64,000 bases of DNA from Pararoseomonas baculiformis. Its GTDB lineage: Bacteria; Pseudomonadota; Alphaproteobacteria; Acetobacterales; Acetobacteraceae. This document shows positions 1 through 7,435 of this stretch, in pieces. The stretch covers positions 1 through 64,000 of the forward strand of contig NZ_JAGIZB010000012.1 of the NCBI RefSeq assembly GCF_017813395.1, written 5' to 3'. Position numbers and translations under genes: made by a program. Below the pieces are notes generated by a model. It did not search any database. It was not told the DNA's origin and was given only the letters and a program-made list of their open reading frames with translations. Each line of letters starts with the position of its first letter. Positions within the stretch are counted from its first letter, which is position 1.

Positions 1-163
1 GCGCGTCCTCTCCCCTCGGTTTGGGATTGCGGACGCGATACTTCAGCCGAAGCCTCACGGGGCAATCGCGGTTCCCCTTGAGGCGACGGTGGCCCTCTCC
101 TGCTGGGAGTGTCAAGCGGCAGAAGACGCCGGGCGCACGGGGGGCGTCGCCGCCGAGAGGGCG

Positions 164-605
164 TCAGGCGAGCCGCAGCGTGACGAAGGCCAGCACGACG
201 TAGCGGCCCGCCTTGCCGAGCGCGACCAGCACGAGAAAGCGCCAGAACGGCACCCGCAGCACTCCGGCGACCACCGTCAGGGCGTCGCCGCCGAGTGGGA
301 GCCAGGACAGCAGCAGGGACCACATCCCGAAGCGGTTGAACCACCTCTGGGCCCGGTCGAGGGCCTTATCGGGGACGGGGAACCATCGCCTGCCCCGGAA
401 GCGCTCGATGTATAGCCCGAGCAGCCAGTTCAGGACTGCGCCGCCGACGTTTCCAACGCTCGCCACCAGGACAAGGAGCGTCGGAGAGAACTCGCCTATG
501 AGGAGCAGCCCGACCAGGACGGCCTCGGACTGCGCCGGGAGCAGGGTCGCCGCGACGAATGCCGCAGCGAACAGCCCTGTAGGCGGCGAGATCGGTCCCG
601 GCCAT
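164..605 (-). pseudogene. YqaA/VTT-type membrane protein, disrupted by a one-base frameshift
   Basis: Small DedA/YqaA-like (SNARE-associated, VTT) inner-membrane protein. The main reading frame covers 164 to about 575 and encodes LLPAQSEAVLVGLL followed by VASVGNVGGAVLNWLLG and WLPLGGDALTVVAG, which are the conserved hydrophobic blocks of the YqaA group. It has no start codon of its own. An ATG at 605-603 overlaps the stop of the upstream pump gene (TGATG) and opens another frame reading MAGTDLAAYR. Removing one base from the CCC run (+ strand 575-577) joins the two frames into a normal protein of about 146 residues. The overlap suggests translational coupling to the pump gene. Either the gene is broken or the sequence has a homopolymer error. 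The family's biochemical role is poorly defined. Confidence 0.72.
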
Positions 606-1783
606 CAGGCCGCGAGCTGCTGGACCGCTTGGTAGGCGATGTAGAGGCCGAGGAGGATGATGACCGCTCCCGAGGCGTAGGGCGCCTTCCGGAACAGCTC
701 GTCGATGCCCGACCAGCGCCGCGACAGCTGCCGCATGCCGAGGGCGGCCACCGCACCGACCGTCACCATGGTGATGGCGAGGCCGATGCTGAAGCAGAGC
801 ACCAGCACCAGGGCCAGCGAGATCTCCTGGAACTGGAGGCAAATCAGCAGGACGGTGATGGCGGCGGGGCACGGGATGAGGCCACCGGTCAGGCCGAAGA
901 GCACGATCTGCCCTGTCGTCGCCTGCCGGTTGGCGAACTTCTGCTGGATCTCCCGGGCATGGGCCCGTTCGTGGGCGTCCTGGTAGCCGTCCGAGCCGAC
1001 GTCCAGGCCCCGGAGCTCCTCATGACCGTGGTCGTAGTGGTCATGGCCATGCTCCGTGAAGCGGAGCTCGTAGTCGTGCGAGTGACCGCCGTGGGACAGC
1101 ACCAGCCTCGCGGTGAACTCGTGCGGCTCAGGGATCTCGGTGGTGCTCTCGAGGAGGCCATCCCGCTCGACGAACCCGAAGATCCCGCGGCTGCCGTCCG
1201 CCCGGAACGCCTCCAGGGCGACGTCGCCCGGTGCCCAACCGTGGCCGCTCAGCGTCCGCAGGCGCCAGCGGGGCGGCACCCCGTCCTCGAAGATTTCGAG
1301 GGAAAGGACGCCATGCCCCGTGTCGATCCGCCGGGCATCGCCGTTGTGGTGATGGTCATGTCCGTGGTCGTGTGGATGCCCACGGTCGTGACCGTGCGCT
1401 GCGTGGCTATGGCCACTGGCGAGGCTCCGCATCTGCTGCTGCTCGCGCCAGGTTCGCCAGATCATCCAGAGGGCCAGCAGGATGATCGCGACGGCGGAGG
1501 CGAGCTGGAACCAGGGCTCGGAGGCGTCGGCGTCGTAGCCCCGCCAGAGATACATACCGCCCAGCCCGATGGCCCAGACCACGGCCGTATGGGAGGCGGT
1601 GGCAGCCAGCCCGAGCAGCACCGCCTGCCAGACGGTTCCCCGGACCGCCACGATGAAGGCAGCCATCATCGTCTTGGAATGTCCGGGCTCCAGGCCGTGG
1701 AGCGCCCCGAGCAGGATGGCGGAGGGGATGAAGAGCCAAGCGTGGGCGGCGCCCTGCTGGATCAGGTCCTGGAACGAGGTTAT
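605..1783 (-). CDS. rcnA: RcnA-like nickel/cobalt efflux protein (NicO family)
   Basis: Inner-membrane exporter of Ni(II)/Co(II), about 392 residues. The N-terminus has the family block LLGALHGLEPGHSKTM (HxxxxxH-type metal site). It is followed by transmembrane helices, a long cytoplasmic loop very rich in His and Asp (around residues 145-180 and again at 265-290, with HDHGHDHHH), then GLTGGLIPCPAAITVLL and further helices. No ATG, GTG or TTG lies at the expected N-terminus: homology points to the codon ATA at 1783-1781 (I-T-S-F-Q-D-L). The frame stays open upstream, including an in-frame TTG near 1828 inside the regulator gene, so the true start is unsettled. It lies directly downstream of an RcnR/CsoR-type repressor and overlaps the YqaA-like gene. 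Confidence 0.85.
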   Translation of the reverse strand: MTSFQDLIQQGAAHAWLFIPSAILLGALHGLEPGHSKTMMAAFIVAVRGTVWQAVLLGLAATASHTAVVWAIGLGGMYLWRGYDADASEPWFQLASAVAIILLALWMIWRTWREQQQMRSLASGHSHAAHGHDRGHPHDHGHDHHHNGDARRIDTGHGVLSLEIFEDGVPPRWRLRTLSGHGWAPGDVALEAFRADGSRGIFGFVERDGLLESTTEIPEPHEFTARLVLSHGGHSHDYELRFTEHGHDHYDHGHEELRGLDVGSDGYQDAHERAHAREIQQKFANRQATTGQIVLFGLTGGLIPCPAAITVLLICLQFQEISLALVLVLCFSIGLAITMVTVGAVAALGMRQLSRRWSGIDELFRKAPYASGAVIILLGLYIAYQAVQQLAA

Positions 1784-1793
1784 CGAGGCCGCC

Positions 1794-2033
1794 TCAGAGA
1801 TACTTCGTGATGGCTTTGATCTCGTCAATCGGGCCGCGCTTCGCTTTGGGCACGGCCCCGACGACGTGGTCCAGGCAGTGGTCGAGGTGGTCGTGGATGC
1901 GCGTCCGCTTGGCGTTGGCAACGTCCGTTTCCACGGCCTGGAGCTGCTGCGCGATCTCCAGGCAGGGGCGTCCGGCCTCGATCATCTCCACTACCGAGCG
2001 CAGGTGCCCCTCCGCCCGCTTAAGGCGCTTCAC
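1794..2033 (-). CDS. RcnR/CsoR-family metal-sensing repressor, 5' end truncated
   Basis: DUF156 family all-helical metal sensor, expected to repress the adjacent nickel/cobalt pump when metal is scarce. Visible blocks are KRLKRAEGHLRSVVEMIEAG, RPCLEIAQQLQAVE (conserved Cys) and RIHDHLDHCLDHV (His and Cys ligands of helix 2). The readable protein begins at GTG 2033, preceded only by Glu-Ile codons before the DNA changes at about 2040 into IS110 transposase sequence on the opposite strand. Family members normally have 10-20 more residues, often carrying the first His ligand. The insertion therefore removed the original start, the N-terminal ligand region and the promoter. GGAGATC in front of the GTG might serve as a weak ribosome site. 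Activity is doubtful. Confidence 0.8.
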   Translation of the reverse strand: MKRLKRAEGHLRSVVEMIEAGRPCLEIAQQLQAVETDVANAKRTRIHDHLDHCLDHVVGAVPKAKRGPIDEIKAITKYL

Positions 2034-2040
2034 GATCTCC

Positions 2041-2501
2041 GCCGGTGGTCGAGGCGCTGCAGGCCGTGCGCGGCGTCTCCCTGATCGTTGACTCGGCGCT
2101 GGTGGCCGAGGTCGGCGACTTCAGACGGTTCGACAACCCGCGCCAGCTGATGGCCTATCTCGGCCTCGTCCCCTCGGAGCATTCCAGCGGGGCCAAGCGC
2201 CGCCAGGGTGCGAGCACCAAGGCCGGCAAGCCCGCTCGCGCGCCGCATGCTCGTCAAGGGCGCCTGGACCTATCGCCTGCCGGCCCGGGTGTCAGCGCAG
2301 ATGCGGCCTCGCTTGGCCGGATTGCCACGGGAGGTGCGCGACACTGCCTGGAAGGCACATGTGCGCCTCTGCGCCCGGTACCGCCGCCTGCAGGCCGACG
2401 GCAAGCGGCCGCAGGTTGTCGTGACGGCCATCGCGCGTGAAATGGTCGGCTTTACCTGGGCAATTGGTCGCATGGTGATGCCAGCGGGCGTCGCATTCTG
2501 A
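2041..2501 (+). pseudogene. IS110-family transposase, C-terminal remnant with frameshift
   Basis: C-terminal (IS116/IS110/IS902) half of an IS110-type transposase: LVAEVGDFRRFDNPRQLMAY, LGLVPSEHSSGAKRRQG, then ARRMLVKGAWTYRLPARVS and KAHVRLCARYRRLQADGKRP. The N-terminal DEDD catalytic half is absent. The reading frame changes at about 2225-2240, where STKAG should run into NSRARR. It abuts the truncated metal sensor at about 2040 and is followed immediately by a second, unrelated transposase remnant. It is not functional. Confidence 0.88.
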
Positions 2502-2763
2502 TCCTCACGGTGAGCGCAAGGCTCCCCGCCGCATCACCGAGCTCTGGCGCCTCGCCATGCAGGCCAGGCTCGACACCCCCGATGCCAAAGCCCGCTACGC
2601 CCACCGCAAGCAGACCGTCGAACCCGTCTTCGGCATCATCAAATCCGCCCTCGGCTTCACCCGCTTCCACCTCCGCGGCCTCGCCAAAGTAACAGCCGGG
2701 TGGAACCTGATCGCGCTGGCCTACAACTGCCGCAGGCTGCACCGCCCGCGGCTGGCCACCTGA
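2500..2763 (+). pseudogene. DDE transposase C-terminal remnant (IS1182-like)
   Basis: The last 87 codons of an IS1182/IS5-superfamily DDE transposase. The visible blocks are KARYAHRKQTVEPVFGIIK (which carries the catalytic Glu in the EPVFG motif) and FHLRGLAKVTAGWNLIALAYN. The stop at 2761-2763 is followed by GACAGGCTGCTAG, resembling the terminal sequence of such elements. There is no start, and the first codons overlap the stop of the preceding IS110 remnant, so the two elements are fused end to end with both 5' parts missing. Confidence 0.8.
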
Positions 2764-3115
2764 TCCACCACCTAACTATCCCGCTGGCAGCTAAACCAAA
2801 CCCGACAGGCTGCTAGGGGACGGGTGTCGGGCACGCCTCCCCCAGCATCTCCCAGCGCATCAGTTCCGCCGCTCGTGAGCGGACATCGAAACCGCCTGCC
2901 TGAGCTTGCCCGCCACGACTCGGTCTGGCCGGGAACGGCGGGCAGGGCGGCAACAAGGGGAGAACGGCTGACCTTTGGTATCCGTGGGAACAGCGAGCCC
3001 CCCACTCCCAAGCGGACGCTCGTAGCTATGGCGCCGTCGGAACAACCCTTGGTATCGGGAAGGTCGTGCAGGCAAGATCACCGCACCAGCGCGGACGACC
3101 AAAGCAAGGGTGGAA

Positions 3116-3781
3116 ATGGACAAGCCCGCTCCCGAACGTTCTTGGTGGACAACGCTCCCAGGTGTCCTCACCGGCTTGGCCGCTCTACTAACGGCAGTCA
3201 CGGGTCTCTTTGCCCTCCTGTTGCCACTCTTCCACGAGCGCAGTGACCCAGGACCAATTGATCCAGCGCGTCGCGCCACAGCGCCCGCTGTCTTACCCGC
3301 GCCGGCCTCTCCCAAACCCCGGAATGCTCCCACGGTTGGTCAGGAGGCACTGCCCGCCCATGAAGAGCCGCGCCGCACACCGCCGTCGGGTCCCGCGAGT
3401 GCCGCCCAGGCGAACCAGCAGGCCAGGCTACCGCCGCTTGTCCTCGGCGAGCGCCTTGAAGCCGCAGGCACCGTTTTCGAAGTGCTGAACATCGAGAGCA
3501 CCGCCCGCGGTAGCAACATGCGCGAGATCCGTTTGACGTTCCGGGTGACCGCAGGTCCGATGAAAATCGACCTGTCGCGCAGCAACGTGCGGATCCTCAC
3601 TCTGGGTCGGGGCTACCAGCCCGTGGAGGGGCTGCCCGCCACCGCGATCCCCGCCGGAGCAGCCCGCCAGATCTGGGTTCGCTTCGAAATTGAGGAGCCG
3701 GTCCGCGACCCCATCCTGAGCTTGACGGACGACATGTTCACGCCGAGAGGCGAGGTCCGCCGCGCGCTGCCAAGCTATTGA
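3116..3781 (+). CDS. Single-pass membrane-anchored protein of unknown function
   Basis: A 221-residue protein not assigned to a family. It has a short Lys/Arg/Glu N-terminus, one hydrophobic segment at about residues 17-38 (LTGLAALLTAVTGLFALLLP), a Pro/Ala-rich linker (about 45-105) and a C-terminal beta-rich domain (about 107-221) ending in TPRGEVRRALPSY. The topology suggests an N-terminal anchor with a periplasmic domain. ATG 3116 was preferred to GTG 3110 because AAGGG at 3106-3110 sits five bases before it. It stands alone between the transposase remnants and a gene-free stretch. Confidence 0.6.
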   Translation: MDKPAPERSWWTTLPGVLTGLAALLTAVTGLFALLLPLFHERSDPGPIDPARRATAPAVLPAPASPKPRNAPTVGQEALPAHEEPRRTPPSGPASAAQANQQARLPPLVLGERLEAAGTVFEVLNIESTARGSNMREIRLTFRVTAGPMKIDLSRSNVRILTLGRGYQPVEGLPATAIPAGAARQIWVRFEIEEPVRDPILSLTDDMFTPRGEVRRALPSY

Positions 3782-4220
3782 CGGGCATGTAAGGCTTCAA
3801 AGCATGCATGTGCTTACCACCACCGTCCTACGGAAGTCTGCGCGGCCGCGACACCCCGCTCTACCTTCGGGCACGTCGCATGCATCGGGACGATTGATTG
3901 TGGCAATCGCCTCGGCCGCACTCATCGCGCACGCTGGCCAAAAATTATCGTGCCTAGGTGCGTGCTGGAGCAGAGGGCCGGGTTGTGCCCGAAGCTCCTG
4001 ATCTGCCGATTACTTCTGCCGCTCGTCCGAGCCGATCCAAACACCTGTAGTAACCGCTTGACCGCCAGTGGCGGCTCCAAAAACCGCACCCTCTCACAAG
4101 TTCCAGGCAAGCAGAGTAGATCCGCAACGTTTCATGAACCCCTCTCTTGTGGGTTGTGAAGTCGGGACCATCCCATCGTGCCTCATTCTGCGAGCTCGCC
4201 TCGAACGGAAAGCTGCAATC
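3782..4220. other. Gene-free stretch
   Basis: About 440 bases without a convincing coding region. Short open frames here lack family resemblance and ribosome sites. The stretch contains GCATGCATG and a weak GTAAG/CTTAC inverted pair just after the preceding stop, too short to call a terminator. Promoter elements for the DUF6894 gene presumably lie near its 3' end, but none is clear. Confidence 0.5.
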
Positions 4221-4478
4221 ATGCCCCGATACGTCTTTCATGTTTTCGGCGGACAGCCGCCCCTCGACGATGAGGGACATGATCTGCCCAGCGATGATGT
4301 CACAAGAATCGAGGCCGTGCGGATGGCAGGCGAGATGCAAAAAGAGCAGCCATCGACGCTCCTGAACGTGGGTGGCCTGGTGGCCGACGTGCCGGATGAA
4401 CGGGGCGTATGCCGGCTTGTTCTCGATATGAGGGCGATCGAGGGCATCACCTTGGAGCCTGCCGACGCAGCGGTTTAG
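4221..4478 (+). CDS. DUF6894 family small protein
   Basis: An 85-residue cytoplasmic protein beginning MPRYVFHVFGG, followed by PLDDEGHDLPSDD and an Ala/Glu-rich helix (EAVRMAGEMQKE). This is the layout of the DUF6894 family that is abundant in Methylobacterium and Roseomonas relatives. No biochemical role is known. The ATG at 4221 was chosen because the family consensus starts with MP-R-Y/F-F-H and GGAAAG lies about ten bases upstream. An imperfect hairpin follows the stop. Confidence 0.8.
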   Translation: MPRYVFHVFGGQPPLDDEGHDLPSDDVTRIEAVRMAGEMQKEQPSTLLNVGGLVADVPDERGVCRLVLDMRAIEGITLEPADAAV

Positions 4479-4484
4479 GCTGAT

Positions 4485-4525
4485 TCTGAAGGGAGAGGCC
4501 GTTGGCGGGGCCTTCCCTTTTCAGA
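4485..4525 (+). terminator. Imperfect hairpin downstream of the DUF6894 gene
   Basis: CTGAA-GGGA-AGGCC on the left can pair with GGCCT-TCCC-TTCAG on the right around a small loop. A single G is bulged on the left arm and two T on the right arm. It begins seven bases after the DUF6894 stop. There is no U-tract, so it is only a candidate terminator. Confidence 0.45.
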
Positions 4526-4609
4526 CTGGCGTTGCCCTGAGCTAGGGTAGCGGTAAGGCGGCTCAACCTTCCCCGAACTCCTGGCCCAACCCGTTCCCGG
4601 CCGGCGCTT

Positions 4610-5008
4610 TCAAGGTGCGCCAGATTCGCCGGCTTGATCGTGACGGAACGCCAGACGGAGCAGGCGCGCCAGGAACAGGAGGGCTCCGATGAACCAGATA
4701 ACGCCAGCCACGATGGCTAAGCCCGGCTGATCATGCATCGCAGCAAGATAGATGCCCGGCGGTAGCGCAAAGGCCGAGCCTGTCGAGAGGACGAACTGCA
4801 CCATGGCCAAGCGGCCTGCAGCGAGATCTGGCCAGGCACGGAAGGTCAGCCCCATCAGGGCGAGCGAGGTCCAGCCGACGAGGTTGGTGTGAGCATGCAC
4901 GGGCGCGAGTTGGAAGTCATGCGCAATGCCCATACCGATGCCCAGAACCACGCCCACGACGAGGCAGGCTGAGGCCGAGGCAAGGAACAGTAGTGGGAGA
5001 CGGGACAT
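4610..5008 (-). CDS. Small membrane protein related to cytochrome oxidase subunit I
   Basis: A 132-residue protein with four hydrophobic segments (about residues 5-28, 42-60, 66-88, 95-117). The conserved stretch FQLAPVHAHTNLVGW, with paired His residues in a helix start, is typical of short proteins annotated as cytochrome-c oxidase-like or NnrS/heme-copper-like. They are far too short to be a complete oxidase subunit. A heme- or metal-binding role is inferred from the His pair only. It lies 14 bases downstream of the cupin gene on the same strand, so the two are probably co-transcribed under the MarR-type regulator. Confidence 0.65.
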   Translation of the reverse strand: MSRLPLLFLASASACLVVGVVLGIGMGIAHDFQLAPVHAHTNLVGWTSLALMGLTFRAWPDLAAGRLAMVQFVLSTGSAFALPPGIYLAAMHDQPGLAIVAGVIWFIGALLFLARLLRLAFRHDQAGESGAP

Positions 5009-5022
5009 CCTGAAATCCTCCT

Positions 5023-5442
5023 CTACGCTGGGACGAGCCCGTGGCGGAGCATGATGTCCTGTGCCTTGGTTAGGTCAGGGCGGCCGGGCACGTTGACGAC
5101 CTCCGCCATCTCCTCGAAATAGGCACGCCCGATAGTGCCCGGTGTGATCGCGACGAGAGCACGGGCCAGGGCATTATGCGGGTTCTCATGGTGATGCACG
5201 CTGCCGCGCGGAATGAACACCGTATCGCCAGCGGCCAGTTCCGTCTTCCGACCGTCAACCGTGACCGTCAGCACGCCCTCGAGACCATAGAGGAGCTCGT
5301 CGGCATCCCGATGAAAGTGGGGTGCGGGCACGCGTGCAGCCGGCGGCACGGTGAACTCGAAGACGGTGGCACCTGGCTCGTTCACCGTGAAACGCAGCTC
5401 CAACTGCCCGATCCGGACAATGTCGTTCGTGCTCGCTTCCAT
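5023..5442 (-). CDS. Cupin-domain protein
   Basis: A 139-residue single-domain cupin. Motif 1 is PHFHRDADELLYGLEGVL (HxH...E metal ligands, about residues 42-56) and motif 2 is GDTVFIPRGSVHHHENP (about 71-88, third His). This is the metal-binding beta-barrel used by many small dioxygenases, isomerases and sensors. The substrate cannot be inferred. Start ATG 5442 has AGGGGAGC upstream. It is divergent from the MarR regulator at 5501, with two matching palindromes in the gap, so it is probably that regulator's target. Confidence 0.82.
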   Translation of the reverse strand: MEASTNDIVRIGQLELRFTVNEPGATVFEFTVPPAARVPAPHFHRDADELLYGLEGVLTVTVDGRKTELAAGDTVFIPRGSVHHHENPHNALARALVAITPGTIGRAYFEEMAEVVNVPGRPDLTKAQDIMLRHGLVPA

Positions 5443-5458
5443 GACCCGCTCCCCTGTC

Positions 5459-5498
5459 GTAAAGTCGCTTTACATTTCGACCGTAAAGTGACTTTACG
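5459..5498. promoter_or_regulatory. Paired palindromic operators between cupin and MarR genes
   Basis: Two near-identical 15-bp palindromes, GTAAAGTCGCTTTAC at 5459-5473 and GTAAAGTGACTTTAC at 5483-5497, with centres 24 bp apart, fill the short gap between the divergent genes. The second extends to CGTAAAGTGACTTTACG. Spacing near two helical turns and the position over both presumed promoters fit a dimeric winged-helix repressor controlling both directions. Binding by the adjacent MarR protein is inference. Confidence 0.82.
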
Positions 5499-5500
5499 AA

Positions 5501-5998
5501 TTGTCAACGACCAATCGCCTCCCCACGACCGGGCCAAGCGCTCCTCCTTTCTTCGGCGCCATGCTGCGCATCGTCTGGCAACATGTCCGCGGCCGAATGC
5601 TGCAGGCGATCCATGAAGCCGGTTTCACCGACTTCCAGGAAGCGCATTTCGCCGTCTTCTCCTATCCCCTTCCAGACGGGACAAAGCCGGCGGAACTGGC
5701 GCGGCAAAAGCGCATGTCGCGGCAGGCCATCAACTACCTGCTCACCCAGCTCGCGGAGTTGCAGTACATCGAGCGGCGCGCTTCAGAAGGGGATGAGCGG
5801 CGACTGGTTTATCTCAGCCCGCGCGGCTTGGAGGTCGCCCAGGTCATTTTCGGGTGCCTGCAGCAGCTTCATGCGGAATGGGCCCAGCATGTCGGGCCGG
5901 AGCGGTTCGGGGCGTTTGTCGACGTACTCAGGGAGCTGTCCACGAAGGCGCGGGAGGAAGCTCGAGACGAGCTGCCCGGAACCCTTCGGAACCGCTAG
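5501..5998 (+). CDS. MarR-family transcriptional regulator
   Basis: A 165-residue winged-helix protein. The recognition region reads PAELARQKRMSRQAINYLL, followed by a wing with RRASEGDERRLVYLSPRG, the usual MarR D-x-R pattern, and a C-terminal dimerisation helix. The family typically represses a divergent gene and is relieved by small ligands. The start taken is TTG 5501, three bases after the second palindrome. There is no ribosome site, so the message may be leaderless. An internal ATG at 5561 would remove about 20 residues ahead of helix 1. Confidence 0.85.
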   Translation: MSTTNRLPTTGPSAPPFFGAMLRIVWQHVRGRMLQAIHEAGFTDFQEAHFAVFSYPLPDGTKPAELARQKRMSRQAINYLLTQLAELQYIERRASEGDERRLVYLSPRGLEVAQVIFGCLQQLHAEWAQHVGPERFGAFVDVLRELSTKAREEARDELPGTLRNR

Positions 5999-6390
5999 TC
6001 GCCCCTGCCCGGCACAGAATGGACCTGGCCGGCGACCCGCTCTGCTGGGCCTTGCGCGTTCCCTAGGTGACGCGCTTGGGCCGGGCATCTGCCGAAAGGG
6101 AGAAGGGGACGCGGCCCTAACGGTCACTTCTCTCTCCTGAACGGTCTCATGTGCTGCCTAGCTGGGCACGCGCTAAAAGCCATAGTCTGGCCGGAAGCCG
6201 CCATTCCAATTTTGAGCATATTTCGTCGTAGAGCAGACATTATGCGCTTCCACTCAATCGATGGTGTTCAAGAGCAGGAAGGTGCTGAGGCAGGCTGCCG
6301 TCTCCCCGGCACTCGCTTCGGATCTGTGGATCCGGGATCCTTCGACGAACTGGAAAGCTCTCGACGGAGCGGACAGAGAGGCGAGTAGGA
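5999..6390. other. Gene-free stretch
   Basis: About 390 bases between the convergent MarR and LysR genes. No coding frame has family resemblance or a ribosome site. A loose complementary pair (GAGAAG near 6100 and CTTCTC near 6125) is separated by a long loop and is not called a terminator. Confidence 0.5.
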
Positions 6391-7323
6391 TCAGGTTCGG
6401 GTAGCGCGGGATCGGCTGCTCCGTTCAGAACGGGCGCCGCTTTCAACGTTGGTTTCTAGCGCGTTGATGAAGTCCTGCGCCAGCCGCGACGCCGGGCGCA
6501 GGCGCGCGGTCAGCAGGCGCGCGGTGCTGAGGAGCATGGGCTGGAAAGGTCGGCTGACCAGGTCCGTCGCCCGGGCGCCCATCAACCCAAAGCCGTCCAT
6601 CAGCGCGACGCCTACCCCGGCCCGAGCCAGAGCACAGGCCGCATGGGTGTGTGTCACCTCAACGGCGATGCGGAAAGGAACGTTCCTCTCGGCAAAGGCG
6701 CGGGCCAGCTGCTCGCTCAGGACCAGATTGCGGCTCGGGCAGATCAGGGGATACTCGGCCAGGGCCTCGGGCCCGATGCTGCGCCGGCTGGCCAATGCAT
6801 GATCGGGCGACATGACGCAGGCCAGGGCTGTGCTCTGCAGGTCCTGCACGACCACCGCCTCGTTGCCCACCGGCCCGATGATGAAGCCCAGCTCATCCCG
6901 GTGCGATGCGATACGCTGGATGATCTCGTGGGCGCTGAAGGTTTGAAGGGTGATGGCGCTCTCCGGCCGCTGGTCCCGGAAGCGGCGGATCGCCGCTGGA
7001 AGGATCGAGCTCGCCAGCGAGGGAATGGCCGCGATGGACAGGATACCCGTGCGCCCTTCCCTTAGTTCGTTCGACAGGCGCTGAACCAGTTCGATTGCGG
7101 CGAAGGCACCCAACGTCCCGGGAAACATGATCTGCGCCTCCGCCGTTGGCCGGAGGCGCCTGCGCTCCCGCACGAACAGGGGAAAGCCGAGGCGCGCCTC
7201 AGCCTTCTGCAGCATCCGCGTGACGGCTGGCTGGGAGATGTTCAGCGCCGCCGCAGCCGCGGTGACGCTACCGAGCTCCATCACGCGGCGGAAAACCTCC
7301 ATCTCCCGCAGATCAAAGGTCAT
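6391..7323 (-). CDS. LysR-type transcriptional regulator
   Basis: A protein of about 310 residues with an N-terminal helix-turn-helix (FRRVMELGSVTAAAAALN then ISQPAVTRMLQKAEARLG) and a periplasmic-binding-protein-like effector domain from about residue 90. It is divergently placed against the enolase-superfamily gene at 7436, the classic arrangement for control of that operon by a small-molecule inducer. ATG 7323 (MTFDLREMEVF) is preferred; in-frame starts at 7329 and 7365 would add residues atypical for the family. The gap to the target operon holds a TGCGCA repeat pair. Confidence 0.88.
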   Translation of the reverse strand: MTFDLREMEVFRRVMELGSVTAAAAALNISQPAVTRMLQKAEARLGFPLFVRERRRLRPTAEAQIMFPGTLGAFAAIELVQRLSNELREGRTGILSIAAIPSLASSILPAAIRRFRDQRPESAITLQTFSAHEIIQRIASHRDELGFIIGPVGNEAVVVQDLQSTALACVMSPDHALASRRSIGPEALAEYPLICPSRNLVLSEQLARAFAERNVPFRIAVEVTHTHAACALARAGVGVALMDGFGLMGARATDLVSRPFQPMLLSTARLLTARLRPASRLAQDFINALETNVESGARSERSSRSRATRT

Positions 7324-7342
7324 AACCATTGAACATGAACTC

Positions 7343-7364
7343 TGCGCATCTCGGTATTTGCGCA
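7343..7364. promoter_or_regulatory. Candidate LysR operator (paired TGCGCA)
   Basis: TGCGCA occurs at 7343-7348 and again at 7359-7364 with ten bases between, giving a dyad-symmetric 22-bp block in the gap between the LysR gene and its divergent target. LysR-type sites are usually interrupted dyads of this size. Assignment rests on position and symmetry only. Confidence 0.45.
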
Positions 7365-7435
7365 CATCGGATCTCAGGCGGCAAACTCTGGTGGGCGGGC
7401 CGCTGAGAGCCTGCCCTGGGGCGGAGGAGCGTTGC

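Noticed and set aside
6149-6388. 79-codon plus-strand frame between MarR and LysR
   Set aside because: No homology signal and no upstream ribosome site; convergent gene ends leave no reason for a gene here.
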